DNA of 9,274 nucleotides from Firmicutes bacterium UBA4975 (GCA_002397155.1 DGZR01000083.1:1-9274); one strand, 5' to 3'. Positions 1-5,892 are shown, numbered from the stretch's first letter. Made by a program: numbers and translations. The notes: generated by a model from the sequence alone, not told the origin.

Positions 1-2
1 AC

Positions 3-290
3 GGTTTTCAGCTGCGACTGTGGGGGCCATGCGAGAAACATGTGGAACTGATCTGCCAACTCGTTCTTGGGCTGAATTCCTCTTTGCGAATAGATTTTAA
101 TCACACTAATTTCACTGAAAAGGAAAAGGAAGTCCTGTCCATGCTTTTGCAAGGACTGCGGGATGACTACATCGCCCGGGCATTGTTCATCAGTCCAAAG
201 ACCGTCAGGAATCACATCAGCAATATGCTGCGGAAGGTCAGGGTGGAAAGCAGAACCCAACTGGTTTTGTGGGCACTAAAAAGGCAATGA
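3..290 (+). CDS. LuxR/GerE-type HTH regulator, C-terminal part (5' end outside window)
   Basis: This is the C-terminal DNA-binding domain of a LuxR/NarL/GerE-family transcription regulator. The frame is open to the left edge of the window, so the gene is most likely truncated, with an upstream receiver or ligand domain out of view. The alternative is a stand-alone GerE-like protein starting at GTG 42 (82 aa), but that codon has no convincing Shine-Dalgarno sequence. Visible family signatures are FTEKEKEVL (helix 1), a scaffold helix containing YIARALFIS, and the recognition helix PKTVRNHISNMLRKV followed by the usual R-T-Q-L segment. TVRNHISN is shared with GerE, but it is also common in NarL-type response regulators, so it does not settle the subfamily. 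A strong hairpin starts three bases after the stop. The targets are unknown; nothing here shows that it controls the downstream genes. Confidence 0.85.
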   Translation, partial: GFQLRLWGPCEKHVELICQLVLGLNSSLRIDFNHTNFTEKEKEVLSMLLQGLRDDYIARALFISPKTVRNHISNMLRKVRVESRTQLVLWALKRQ

Positions 291-292
291 GG

Positions 293-333
293 CCAAGGGC
301 CGGGGCAACCCGGCCCTTGGTGCTCTCCCTTTT
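293..333 (+). terminator. Probable terminator after the LuxR-type gene
   Basis: A perfect 12-bp inverted repeat (ccaagggccggg at 293-304, cccggcccttgg at 309-320) encloses a GCAA tetraloop at 305-308, a GNRA loop that stabilises RNA hairpins. It begins three bases after the stop codon. The T-run is short (TTTT at 330-333) and lies about ten bases from the stem, so it is not a textbook intrinsic terminator. It may act as a weak terminator or as an RNA 3'-end stabiliser. Confidence 0.65.
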
Positions 334-417
334 GCCACCTGGCAACCTGAATAAGGACCGGTGCCGGGGACAAAATAGTCCCAGGTTAATGGTTTTTTCA
401 TTAGCCCCCTCTTGCTG

Positions 418-449
418 ACTCCGGGCAGTATTAGGCCGCTGCCCGGAGT
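418..449. repeat. Perfect 11-bp inverted repeat
   Basis: ACTCCGGGCAG at 418-428 is the exact reverse complement of CTGCCCGGAGT at 439-449, with a 10-base spacer. In RNA it would form a stable GC-rich hairpin; in DNA it could be a regulator site. There is no T-tract directly after it, which argues against a standard terminator. It lies 110 bases before the next start codon. Its role is unknown. Confidence 0.6.
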
Positions 450-496
450 ATATTTCTATCCGGGGCAGGAATCATGAGGTCAATGTGGAACTTTTT

Positions 497-528
497 AAGT
501 ATTACCTGGGGAATAAGTTCATATATAT
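497..528 (+). promoter_or_regulatory. Possible sigma-E-like promoter for the gene at 559
   Basis: AAGTATT (497-503) and CATATATAT (520-528) are 16 bases apart. They resemble the -35 (ATATT-like) and -10 (CATACA-T) elements of the sporulation sigma factor SigE, but each has mismatches. I found no good sigma-A pair here. AT-rich DNA gives such matches by chance, so this is a weak call. Confidence 0.2.
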
Positions 529-558
529 CTTGTACAAAACGGCCGGGGGGTTTTAAAA

Positions 559-1437
559 ATGGCGAAGAGAATTGTTATCGGCGCCTTTATTGCACTGCTG
601 CTTGGCGGGTTGGCCCTTGCCCAGCCTCTTGACACCGAACCGATTTTTACTCAGGTCGATCCCCGGGGCGATTCTTTTGGCCCCGGGAACTACACCTACC
701 CCGAGGACCCGTCCTTTCCCCAGGAATTGCAGGAAATGCTCGACCTAGTCGAGTTCAGAGTGATCAATACTGAAAGCGCCACCCGTTTTGAATTTCAGTT
801 CGCTCAGCCGCCAAACAGCGCTCAGCCCTGGGGCGGGGCGGGCTACAACTTTCACCGCCTAGATCTGTACATCGTCAGCGGCAGCAGGGGCAGCAAAACC
901 ACCTTTCGCCCCGGGGCCCAGGTCCTTTTCAAAGAGCCCTGGCAGGTGAACCTGCGCATCCGGGACTGGCAGGGGGCTTACTTGCTCCACTGGGAAGACG
1001 ACCCCGATGACGAACAGGCGGGAATCTGGCAGGGAGAAACAGAGGGAATAGAGGTCTTTGTCCAGGGGAATGCCATCGTCGCCGAAGTAGGCCACGACCT
1101 GCTGCCTCCGGCAGAAGCCAATTGGCGCTACTATGTACTGGTGGGCCTGCAGGACGCCTATGGCCCCGATTACTACCGCAAAGTCGCCTCAGAGGGGGGA
1201 CCCTGGACCGGGGGCGGCGGTTCCGAAACGGAATTTAGCCCCAATGTTTACGATATTCTAGCCGGGGGGACATCTGAGCAAAAAGGCCAACTGGCCTGGG
1301 AACCGGGCAGACTGGCCAAACTGGAACCGGTGGGCAAGGGCGGGGGCGGCTCTTTTCTCCGCTACTTGCTGATTGTCGCTGTCGTCCTCATGGCGGCGGG
1401 TGGTGCGGCTTTTTTCTGGCTGTTTAAAAAAAGGTAA
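559..1437 (+). CDS. Exported, membrane-anchored protein with glucodextranase C-terminal-type domain
   Basis: This 292-aa surface protein consists almost entirely of one domain resembling the C-terminal binding module of glucodextranases and some S-layer-associated pullulanases (Pfam Glucodextran_C type). The signal peptide has KR at residues 3-4, a hydrophobic core, and probable cleavage after ALA at residue 21. Domain signatures are DPRGDSFGPGNYTYP near residue 34, the PWGG...LDLYIV region, and GGGG-SETEF-SPNVYDIL near residue 220. A Gly-rich linker (GGGG, 261-264) precedes a transmembrane helix at about 269-289 ending in KKR, so the domain should face outward, tethered at its C-terminus. 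There is no LPXTG sortase motif. No catalytic glycosidase domain is present, so carbohydrate or wall binding is the likeliest role; that is inference. The ATG is chosen because the signal peptide starts directly after it, although the ribosome site is only a G-run. It is a single-gene unit with its own terminator. Confidence 0.8.
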   Translation: MAKRIVIGAFIALLLGGLALAQPLDTEPIFTQVDPRGDSFGPGNYTYPEDPSFPQELQEMLDLVEFRVINTESATRFEFQFAQPPNSAQPWGGAGYNFHRLDLYIVSGSRGSKTTFRPGAQVLFKEPWQVNLRIRDWQGAYLLHWEDDPDDEQAGIWQGETEGIEVFVQGNAIVAEVGHDLLPPAEANWRYYVLVGLQDAYGPDYYRKVASEGGPWTGGGGSETEFSPNVYDILAGGTSEQKGQLAWEPGRLAKLEPVGKGGGGSFLRYLLIVAVVLMAAGGAAFFWLFKKR

Positions 1438-1486
1438 AGCCGGCCCCGGGAGTCGCTTTTTTAAAAAAAGTAACCGCAGGGTGTCG

Positions 1487-1536
1487 AAACAGCCGGGGGA
1501 TAGAAGACTTTATTATCTTGCCGGCTGTTTTCTTTT
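1487..1536 (+). terminator. Rho-independent terminator after the exported protein gene
   Basis: AAACAGCCGG (1487-1496) pairs perfectly with CCGGCTGTTT (1521-1530), and a small inner stem AAGA/TCTT (1504-1507, 1516-1519) extends it. T-rich sequence follows at once (TTTT at 1528-1531, C, TTTT at 1533-1536). This separates the gene ending at 1437 from the trx unit. Confidence 0.8.
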
Positions 1537-1632
1537 GCCCCTAGCGGCCGTCTTCCGGCCAGAGAGACAGTTGTTCTAAAGCTACTTTGGTCTTTTTCGA
1601 TTCGGTTCGCCCCGAGCTGGGCAAAATACCTG

Positions 1633-1661
1633 TTGACAGGAATATTTTTCTTTGCTAAGAT
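1633..1661 (+). promoter_or_regulatory. Sigma-A promoter of trxB-trxA
   Basis: A consensus -35 TTGACA (1633-1638), a 17-base spacer and the -10 TAAGAT (1656-1661), with the extended -10 dinucleotide TG at 1653-1654, form a near-ideal housekeeping promoter. The predicted transcription start is near 1668, giving a leader of only about 23 bases. The -35 lies in a short inverted repeat (CCTGT-TG-ACAGG, 1629-1640). Such a strong promoter combined with an operator across the start site suggests regulation by repression. Confidence 0.85.
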
Positions 1662-1679
1662 ATACCCCAGAGGGGTATA
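1661..1679. promoter_or_regulatory. CsoR/CstR-type operator-like inverted repeat over the trxB start site
   Basis: TATACCCC (1661-1668), AGA, GGGGTATA (1672-1679) is a perfect 8-3-8 inverted repeat. It begins at the last base of the -10 element, covers the predicted transcription start and abuts the ribosome site. The ATACCCC...GGGGTAT pattern is the known style of operator for CsoR-family repressors (copper-sensing CsoR, persulfide-sensing CstR). A bound repressor here would block RNA polymerase. The repressor gene is not in this window. The repeat is seen directly; the family assignment is inference from the motif. Confidence 0.65.
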
Positions 1680-1684
1680 GGAGG
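1680..1684 (+). promoter_or_regulatory. Ribosome binding site that fixes the trxB start
   Basis: GGAGG lies six bases (all T) before ATG 1691. The in-frame TTG at 1652 lies upstream of the promoter's -10 element and so would not be in the transcript. ATG 1691 is therefore the start. Confidence 0.9.
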
Positions 1685-1690
1685 TTTTTT

Positions 1691-2614
1691 ATGGATACAG
1701 TACTGGACGTCTTGATTATCGGCGGGGGGCCGGCCGGCCTGGCCGCCGGCCTGTATGCCGGTCGGGCTATGCTGGACACCGCCATTGTTGAGGGAAAAGG
1801 CCCGGGGGGCCAGGTCATCCTCACCCACGAAATTGAAAATTATCCGGGCTTTGTCGAGCCCATTTCCGGCGCAGAACTGGCGGCCAATATGGCTGCCCAG
1901 ACCAGCCGCTTTAACGTGGCCACTTTCAACTCTCCCGTCGAGCGCCTGGAATTGCAGGGGAATATAAAAGAGGTGATAACCCAGCAGGGTACCCTGAAGG
2001 CCCGGACCCTGATCATCGCTACCGGCGTAGTGCCAAAGACTCTGGATGTGCCCGGCGAGCAGAAGTTTATCGGCCGCGGCGTCTCTTACTGCGCCACTTG
2101 CGACGGGGCTTTTTTCCGGGGGAAAAAGGTTGCGGTGGTGGGCGGAGGGGATACCGCCGTCAAAGAAGCCCTGTTCCTGACTAAATTCGCCGATCTGGTC
2201 TACCTCATTCATCGCCGGGACAGCCTGCGGGCTGAGCCCATTCAACAGAAGCGCCTGCGGGAAAACCCGAAAATTACCCCCCTCTGGCACAAAACTGTAG
2301 ATGAAGTCCGGGGAGAGCTCAAGGTGTCCGGGGTCACCCTCAGGGACACACGGGACGGCAGGACCGAGGACTTGGACTTGGACGGGGTTTTTGTCTTTGT
2401 CGGGCGGCAGCCGGTGGGTCCCCTGGTGGGGTCGGGCATTTTGACGGACAAGGAAGGGTATATTATTACCAACGAGAATATGGAAACCAACATTCCCGGC
2501 GTTTATGCCGTAGGCGATGTCCGCCGGAAAGCCTGGCGACAGATAGTTACCGCGGTCAGTGACGGCGCTATAGCCGCTTTGAGCGCGGCGGAATATATTC
2601 AGGACATAAATTGA
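1691..2614 (+). CDS. trxB: Thioredoxin reductase (NADPH)
   Basis: This cytoplasmic flavoenzyme passes electrons from NADPH through FAD and a redox disulfide to thioredoxin. At 307 aa it has the usual length for low-molecular-weight bacterial TrxB. The FAD-binding GGGPAG lies at residues 11-16. The redox-active CATC is at residues 134-137, in SYCATCDGAFF. The NADPH domain shows GGGDTAVKEA followed by HRRDSLRAE, whose arginines match the usual NADPH-phosphate contacts. The C-terminal FAD motif is GVYAVGDVR, followed by the conserved Q-I-V-T-A segment. GGGDTAVKEA differs slightly from the more common GGG-D/N-SA-x-EEA. It is first in a two-gene unit with trxA four bases downstream, so enzyme and substrate are made together. 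Control is probably through the operator at 1661-1679. A related ferredoxin- or flavin-linked reductase is possible, but the intact NADPH motif argues for NADPH. Confidence 0.96.
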   Translation: MDTVLDVLIIGGGPAGLAAGLYAGRAMLDTAIVEGKGPGGQVILTHEIENYPGFVEPISGAELAANMAAQTSRFNVATFNSPVERLELQGNIKEVITQQGTLKARTLIIATGVVPKTLDVPGEQKFIGRGVSYCATCDGAFFRGKKVAVVGGGDTAVKEALFLTKFADLVYLIHRRDSLRAEPIQQKRLRENPKITPLWHKTVDEVRGELKVSGVTLRDTRDGRTEDLDLDGVFVFVGRQPVGPLVGSGILTDKEGYIITNENMETNIPGVYAVGDVRRKAWRQIVTAVSDGAIAALSAAEYIQDIN

Positions 2615-2618
2615 GAGG
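2613..2618 (+). promoter_or_regulatory. Ribosome binding site deciding the trxA start
   Basis: GAGAGG overlaps the trxB stop codon and ends directly at ATG 2619, leaving no spacer for that codon. The next in-frame ATG at 2628 has a normal 9-base spacing. I therefore prefer 2628, which removes an N-terminal M-K-K extension. Confidence 0.65.
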
Positions 2619-2627
2619 ATGAAGAAG

Positions 2628-2945
2628 ATGATCACAAAGGTGACTACCGCCGAATTTCAAAAGGAGGTCCTGGAGTCGGATTTGCCGGTACTGGTGGATT
2701 TTTGGGCGGACTGGTGCGGACCCTGCCGGATGATGGCCCCGGTGCTGGAAGAGCTGGCCAGCGACTTGGAGGGCAAGTTGAAAGTGGCCAAGGTCAACGT
2801 GGATGAAGAGGGCAATTTGGCCCAGCAGTATGAAATAATGAGCATTCCCACCCTCATGGTCTTCAGCGGCGGCCAGGCCGTCGACCAACTGGTCGGCTTT
2901 ATGCCCAAGGGAGACCTCTTGAATAAACTAAACAAGCACATTTAA
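2628..2945 (+). CDS. trxA: Thioredoxin
   Basis: Thioredoxin is a small cytoplasmic dithiol protein that reduces disulfides, sulfenic acids and persulfides in target proteins and is recharged by TrxB. At 105 aa it is a single-domain thioredoxin of normal length. The active site is WCGPC at residues 29-33, within the typical FWADWCGPCRMMAP context. The buried acid is D24, and the cis-proline is P74 in SIPT. The C-terminal part has the usual VDQLVGFMPK strand-helix. There is no signal peptide or membrane segment. The gene follows trxB with almost no gap, is translated from a site overlapping the trxB stop, and is closed by a T8 terminator, so trxB-trxA is a complete transcription unit. The alternative start at 2619 adds only three residues. 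Confidence 0.96.
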   Translation: MITKVTTAEFQKEVLESDLPVLVDFWADWCGPCRMMAPVLEELASDLEGKLKVAKVNVDEEGNLAQQYEIMSIPTLMVFSGGQAVDQLVGFMPKGDLLNKLNKHI

Positions 2946-2947
2946 GC

Positions 2948-2974
2948 GCCGGGGCAAGGGACCCGGTTTTTTTT
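2948..2974 (+). terminator. Rho-independent terminator of trxB-trxA
   Basis: CCGGG (2949-2953) pairs with CCCGG (2962-2966), with a G-T wobble below (2948/2967) and an 8-base loop, followed directly by eight T residues (2967-2974). The stem is short but GC-only, and the T-tract is the best in the window. It starts three bases after the trxA stop. Confidence 0.8.
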
Positions 2975-3057
2975 ATCCGCAAGAGATATTTCGTCCGCCC
3001 CCGTTTAATTTCAGCGGCCCAGGTGCAAATTAAAAGCGTGAAGGAGGGCGTTTTTTA

Positions 3058-4296
3058 GTGAGGACTATTGGCTTGATTTTGCTCGTCCTGGCCGTGCTGA
3101 CGACCCCGACCCTAGCGGTAAGGGACGAGGTGGGGGACGGCCGCTGGTTCACGCTGTACACTGGGGATGATAAAGTGCTGTTGCGGACGGGTATTTTTAT
3201 CCAGGTGGGGGACCGCTTTCTCGATTCAGATAACAGCCTGTACCAGGTATACAAAGTGGATGAAGAACGCCTTTTGGCCTGGGCCCGGTTGGTGGAAGAC
3301 GAGGGTTCCCTGGCGGCGGAAACCCAGGGACTGCCTGGGGCGGATAATCGGAAAGTGGCGATTTACCATACCCACAGCGGCGAATCCTACGAGCCCTCCG
3401 AGGGAACGGCCTCGACAGACAAGGTCCCGGGCGGGGTCTACGGCGTGGGCTCAGAACTGACCAATCGTTTGGAAAGGGACGGCGAAGTGGAGGTCACCCA
3501 CAGCGAAAGGACTTTTTTCCCTTACGAGGGCGCTTACCGCCGTTCCCGCACCGAGGCGATAAACCTGGTGGAGCAAGGGGACCTGGATGCCATTTTCGAC
3601 CTGCACCGGGACGCCGCCCCCAAGGAAGAGTACTATCGAGAAATCGACGATGAAATGCACCTGACCCAGGTGATGATCGTCGTGGGCAAGCAGAATCCCC
3701 TCAACCAGACCAACGAAGAATTTGCCTGGCAGCTCAAAGAGGTGGCGGACTCGATGTACCCCGAACTAGTCAAGGGTATCTTTTACGCCCAGGGGGGATA
3801 CAACCAGGACCTGCATCCCCGGGGCCTGCTCCTGGAAGTGGGCGCCCACACTAACAGCCGGGTCGAGGCTGAGGTGGGGGCCCGGGCTTTTGCCGATGTC
3901 ATCTACGTCACCCTCTACGGCCCCCTGCCCCGAACCAGTGAGGTAGAACAGGAAATCGAGGATAATCGCCAGCTCCAGCCCACCGCCGACCAAAGGCCCG
4001 GTCGGTCCGGCGGCGTCTTCCGGGGCCTTTTTGCCCTGGTCGGCCTGCTGGGCCTGGGGGGCACATTTTACCTCTTCCTCAGCACGGGCAGTTGGCAGGG
4101 AGTGAAGGATACCTTGAGCCATTTTTTCCGGGTTGAATTCAAGGACCTAGTCAGCGCCGTGCCTTGGCAAAAGCTGCACCCCCGCTACATCTTCGGTCAA
4201 CTGCGGGAGATAAAGGCGGGAGCCGACGCGCCTCCGGGGCTGCGCTACTTCCTGGAGTGGATCCGCGACCTCTTCAAACCCCGGAACAAGGTGTAG
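3058..4296 (+). CDS. spoIIP: SpoIIP-family peptidoglycan hydrolase with extra C-terminal membrane anchor
   Basis: In the known family SpoIIP is an amidase/endopeptidase that works with SpoIID and SpoIIM to thin septal peptidoglycan and drive engulfment in sporulation. The 412-aa product shows the family signatures in order: IYHTHSGESYEP (H104, H106, E109), DLHRDA (181-186, with H183) and LLLEVGAHTNS (E260). An N-terminal hydrophobic segment looks like a cleavable signal peptide (TLA-V, after residue 20). Unusually, a second hydrophobic segment at about 323-341 follows a polar linker, and a basic and aromatic tail of about 70 residues ends the protein. The catalytic domain would thus lie outside, held from its C-terminal side, with the tail inside the cell. 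GTG 3058 is preceded by AAGGAGG at 3041-3047. It lies between the trx terminator and a possible new promoter, so it may be transcribed alone. It could be a paralogue rather than the engulfment enzyme itself. Confidence 0.85.
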   Translation: MRTIGLILLVLAVLTTPTLAVRDEVGDGRWFTLYTGDDKVLLRTGIFIQVGDRFLDSDNSLYQVYKVDEERLLAWARLVEDEGSLAAETQGLPGADNRKVAIYHTHSGESYEPSEGTASTDKVPGGVYGVGSELTNRLERDGEVEVTHSERTFFPYEGAYRRSRTEAINLVEQGDLDAIFDLHRDAAPKEEYYREIDDEMHLTQVMIVVGKQNPLNQTNEEFAWQLKEVADSMYPELVKGIFYAQGGYNQDLHPRGLLLEVGAHTNSRVEAEVGARAFADVIYVTLYGPLPRTSEVEQEIEDNRQLQPTADQRPGRSGGVFRGLFALVGLLGLGGTFYLFLSTGSWQGVKDTLSHFFRVEFKDLVSAVPWQKLHPRYIFGQLREIKAGADAPPGLRYFLEWIRDLFKPRNKV

Positions 4297-4298
4297 CC

Positions 4299-4327
4299 TT
4301 GACGGCGGGGGGAATGACGGGTAGCAT
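4299..4327 (+). promoter_or_regulatory. Possible sigma-A promoter for the PHP-rapZ-yvcK-whiA-ptsH run
   Basis: TTGACG (4299-4304) and TAGCAT (4322-4327) are 17 bases apart, directly after the spoIIP stop at 4296. The -35 is good and the -10 matches TATAAT at four of six positions. An alternative -10, CATAAT at 4325, would need a 20-base spacer. There is no terminator between spoIIP and 4362, so read-through is also possible. Confidence 0.4.
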
Positions 4328-4361
4328 AATTGTAACCTAAAGAGTAAATGAGGCGGGCCAA

Positions 4362-5132
4362 GTGAAGTATGTCGCGGATTTACACGTCCACACTACAGCC
4401 AGCGGGCATGCTTACAGCACGGTGCTGGAAAATGCCCAAGCGGCAAAAGACAAGGAATTGCAGCTCATCGCTATCACCGACCACGGGCCGGCTATGCCCG
4501 GAGGCCCTCATCCCTACCACTTTTCCAACCTCCGTTCCCTGCCCCCCGTCATCGCCGGGGTGCGGGTGCTCCGAGGGGTGGAGGCCAACATCATCGATGC
4601 CGACGGCAATCTGGACCTGCGTGAGCGCTACCTCAAGGGCTTGGACATCGTCCTGGCCGGGTTTCATCGGGACTGCCTGGCCCCCGGCAGCGTCGAGGAG
4701 AACACCCGGATCATGCTGAAGGCGATGGCCAGCGGCCTAGTAGATATCATCGTCCACCCGGGCAATCCGGCTTTTCCCCTGGATTTCACTCAGGTGGCCC
4801 GGGGAGCGGCCCGGCACAAGGTACTCCTGGAAATAAACAACTCCTCCCTGGGCGGGGTCGTCCGCCGAGGAAGCCGGGACAATTGCCTGGCTTTAGCCCG
4901 GGCTGTCGCCATCGCGGGGGGGGCAGTGTCCCTGGGCAGCGACGCCCATTTCTGCGGCAAAGTAGGGGAGCTGGAGGGTGCAGGGGCCTTGGCGGAAAAA
5001 GCGGGCCTCACACCGGCGCAAATTATCAATACCTCCCTGGCGGCCATCGACGGATTTCTGGTGGGGCGGGGGCGGCGACCGGTAGCCGCAGCCCCCCCGG
5101 GAAAGGGAACTGGCTGTGCGCCCCCTGGCTGA
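4362..5132 (+). CDS. PHP-domain metallophosphatase, YcdX-like (first of two)
   Basis: This 256-aa cytoplasmic member of the PHP superfamily most resembles the YcdX-type trinuclear-zinc phosphatases. All nine positions expected for metal binding are present: H8 and H10 (DLHVHT), H16, H41 (TDHG), E74 (GVEAN), H102 (GFHRD), H132 (VHPGNP), and D194 and H196 (GSDAH). The protein is a single TIM-like domain; only a Gly/Pro/Ala-rich tail from about residue 235 lies outside it, and that tail overlaps the translation signals of the next gene. GTG 4362 is used, with GAGG at 4350-4353 eight bases away. The natural substrate of this family branch is not established, and a small phosphomonoester is likely. 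It is not a PHP domain of DNA polymerase, since no polymerase region follows. Its position before rapZ-yvcK suggests a link to sugar-phosphate metabolism, which is inference. Confidence 0.9.
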   Translation: MKYVADLHVHTTASGHAYSTVLENAQAAKDKELQLIAITDHGPAMPGGPHPYHFSNLRSLPPVIAGVRVLRGVEANIIDADGNLDLRERYLKGLDIVLAGFHRDCLAPGSVEENTRIMLKAMASGLVDIIVHPGNPAFPLDFTQVARGAARHKVLLEINNSSLGGVVRRGSRDNCLALARAVAIAGGAVSLGSDAHFCGKVGELEGAGALAEKAGLTPAQIINTSLAAIDGFLVGRGRRPVAAAPPGKGTGCAPPG

Positions 5133-5853
5133 TTACCATACCCACACTCGCTGGAGCCACGGCAAGGGCACTATCGCCGACAATCTGCGGGCGGGAGAAG
5201 CCCTGGGCCTGGAGGCCCTGGGTATTGCCGAACATGGGCCCCGTCTCCTTTTGTGGGGGGTGCCCCGCCGCCGCTGGCCCCTTTTAGCCCAGGCGGTAAG
5301 AACCGCCAGCCAGGGTCCGACCAGGCTGCTTTTTAATATTGAGGCCAATGTCATCTCTCTGGCCGGAGACCTGGACCTGCCTCCTGGCCCCTCCCCAGAC
5401 ATGGTGCTGGTGGGCCTCCACCCCCAGGTAGCGCCCCAAGGGCTGGCAGCTTGGTGGACCTATTACGGCCTGCGCTGGCTCAGTCTGCTCAGTCCCGCCT
5501 GCCGCCACCGCCTTTACGATGCCTTTACCCTGGCCCTGGTCAGGGCAGTAGAAAGGCACCGGGTGGATGTGGTCGTTCACCCGGGCTACCGCCTGCCGGT
5601 GGACACCGCCTACTTGGCCCGGGTCTGCGCCCGGCGGGGAACCCGCCTGGAAATAAATTGCCGTCACTTAGAGGCCGCCGCCCCCGACATCCTGCGGGCG
5701 GCTAGGGACAGCGAGGTGGAATTTGTCTTTGGCAGTGACGCGCACCGGCCGGAGGAAATCGGGCGCTTTGAAAAAGGAAGGGATTTTGTCCGGCGCTGGG
5801 GAATTGAGGGGGAAAGAATAATCAATGTGGACTGGCAGGAAAAGGGGAGCTAG
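5116..5853 (+). CDS. PHP-domain metallophosphatase, YcdX-like (second of two)
   Basis: A second, diverged YcdX-like PHP protein of 245 aa starts inside its neighbour: GTG 5116 overlaps the end of the first PHP gene by 17 bases, which implies translational coupling. A purine-rich site (about 5101-5109) lies upstream. The full ligand set is again present: H8, H10 and H15 (DYHTHTRWSH), H40 (AEHG), E76 (IEANV), H102 (GLHPQ), H155 (VVHPGY), and D208 and H210 (GSDAH). The stretch between H102 and H155 is about 20 residues longer than the matching stretch of the first copy (H102 to H132) and contains an aromatic-rich insert (AWWTYYGLRW) that could form a substrate lid. Both copies keep the active site, so neither looks like a decayed duplicate. 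They may have different substrates or work as a heteromer; the sequence cannot decide. Confidence 0.88.
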   Translation: MRPLADYHTHTRWSHGKGTIADNLRAGEALGLEALGIAEHGPRLLLWGVPRRRWPLLAQAVRTASQGPTRLLFNIEANVISLAGDLDLPPGPSPDMVLVGLHPQVAPQGLAAWWTYYGLRWLSLLSPACRHRLYDAFTLALVRAVERHRVDVVVHPGYRLPVDTAYLARVCARRGTRLEINCRHLEAAAPDILRAARDSEVEFVFGSDAHRPEEIGRFEKGRDFVRRWGIEGERIINVDWQEKGS

Positions 5854-5892
5854 ACCAAGAATTTTAAGAAATAAGAGAGGGGTGAAAAGGGT

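Larger units (their letters stand above)
334..558 (+). other. Hairpin-rich non-coding stretch upstream of the exported protein gene
   Basis: No gene is supported in these 225 bases. Several short inverted repeats lie close together: AACCTG (344-349) with CAGGTT (382-387), enclosing GGGAC (367-371) with GTCCC (378-382); TAATG (387-391) with CATTA (399-403) around a T-rich loop; and the 11-bp repeat at 418-449 listed separately. A TTTTTT run at 393-398 follows the first structure, so that part may be a second terminator. I do not recognise a known riboswitch class. The last 60 bases are AT-rich and probably hold the promoter of the gene at 559. A G-run at 544-549 is the only candidate ribosome site for that gene. 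Confidence 0.4.

Noticed and set aside
1546..1560. GGCCG/CGGCC hairpin after the terminator at 1487-1536
   Set aside because: A 5-bp stem with no T-tract after it, expected by chance in GC-rich DNA.
1373..1579. Overlapping + strand frame at the end of the exported protein gene
   Set aside because: It starts inside that gene without a ribosome site and runs through the terminator hairpin.
1602..1615. TCGG-TTCGCC-CCGA, resembling a tRNA T-arm
   Set aside because: Only a 4-bp stem, with no acceptor stem, anticodon arm or CCA-type end around it on either strand.
1652..1690. Earlier TTG start for trxB
   Set aside because: The codon lies in the promoter spacer, upstream of the -10 box, so it cannot be in the transcript. 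GGAGG at 1680 points to ATG 1691.
1655..2635. Long open frame on the minus strand across trxB
   Set aside because: It mirrors trxB, has no recognisable domain or ribosome site, and trxB is certain. GC-rich codon use often leaves the opposite strand open.
2984..3011. SigE-type promoter upstream of spoIIP
   Set aside because: AGATATTT at 2984-2991 fits a -35 element, but no CATACA-like -10 lies at the right distance; the best candidate matches about three of eight positions.
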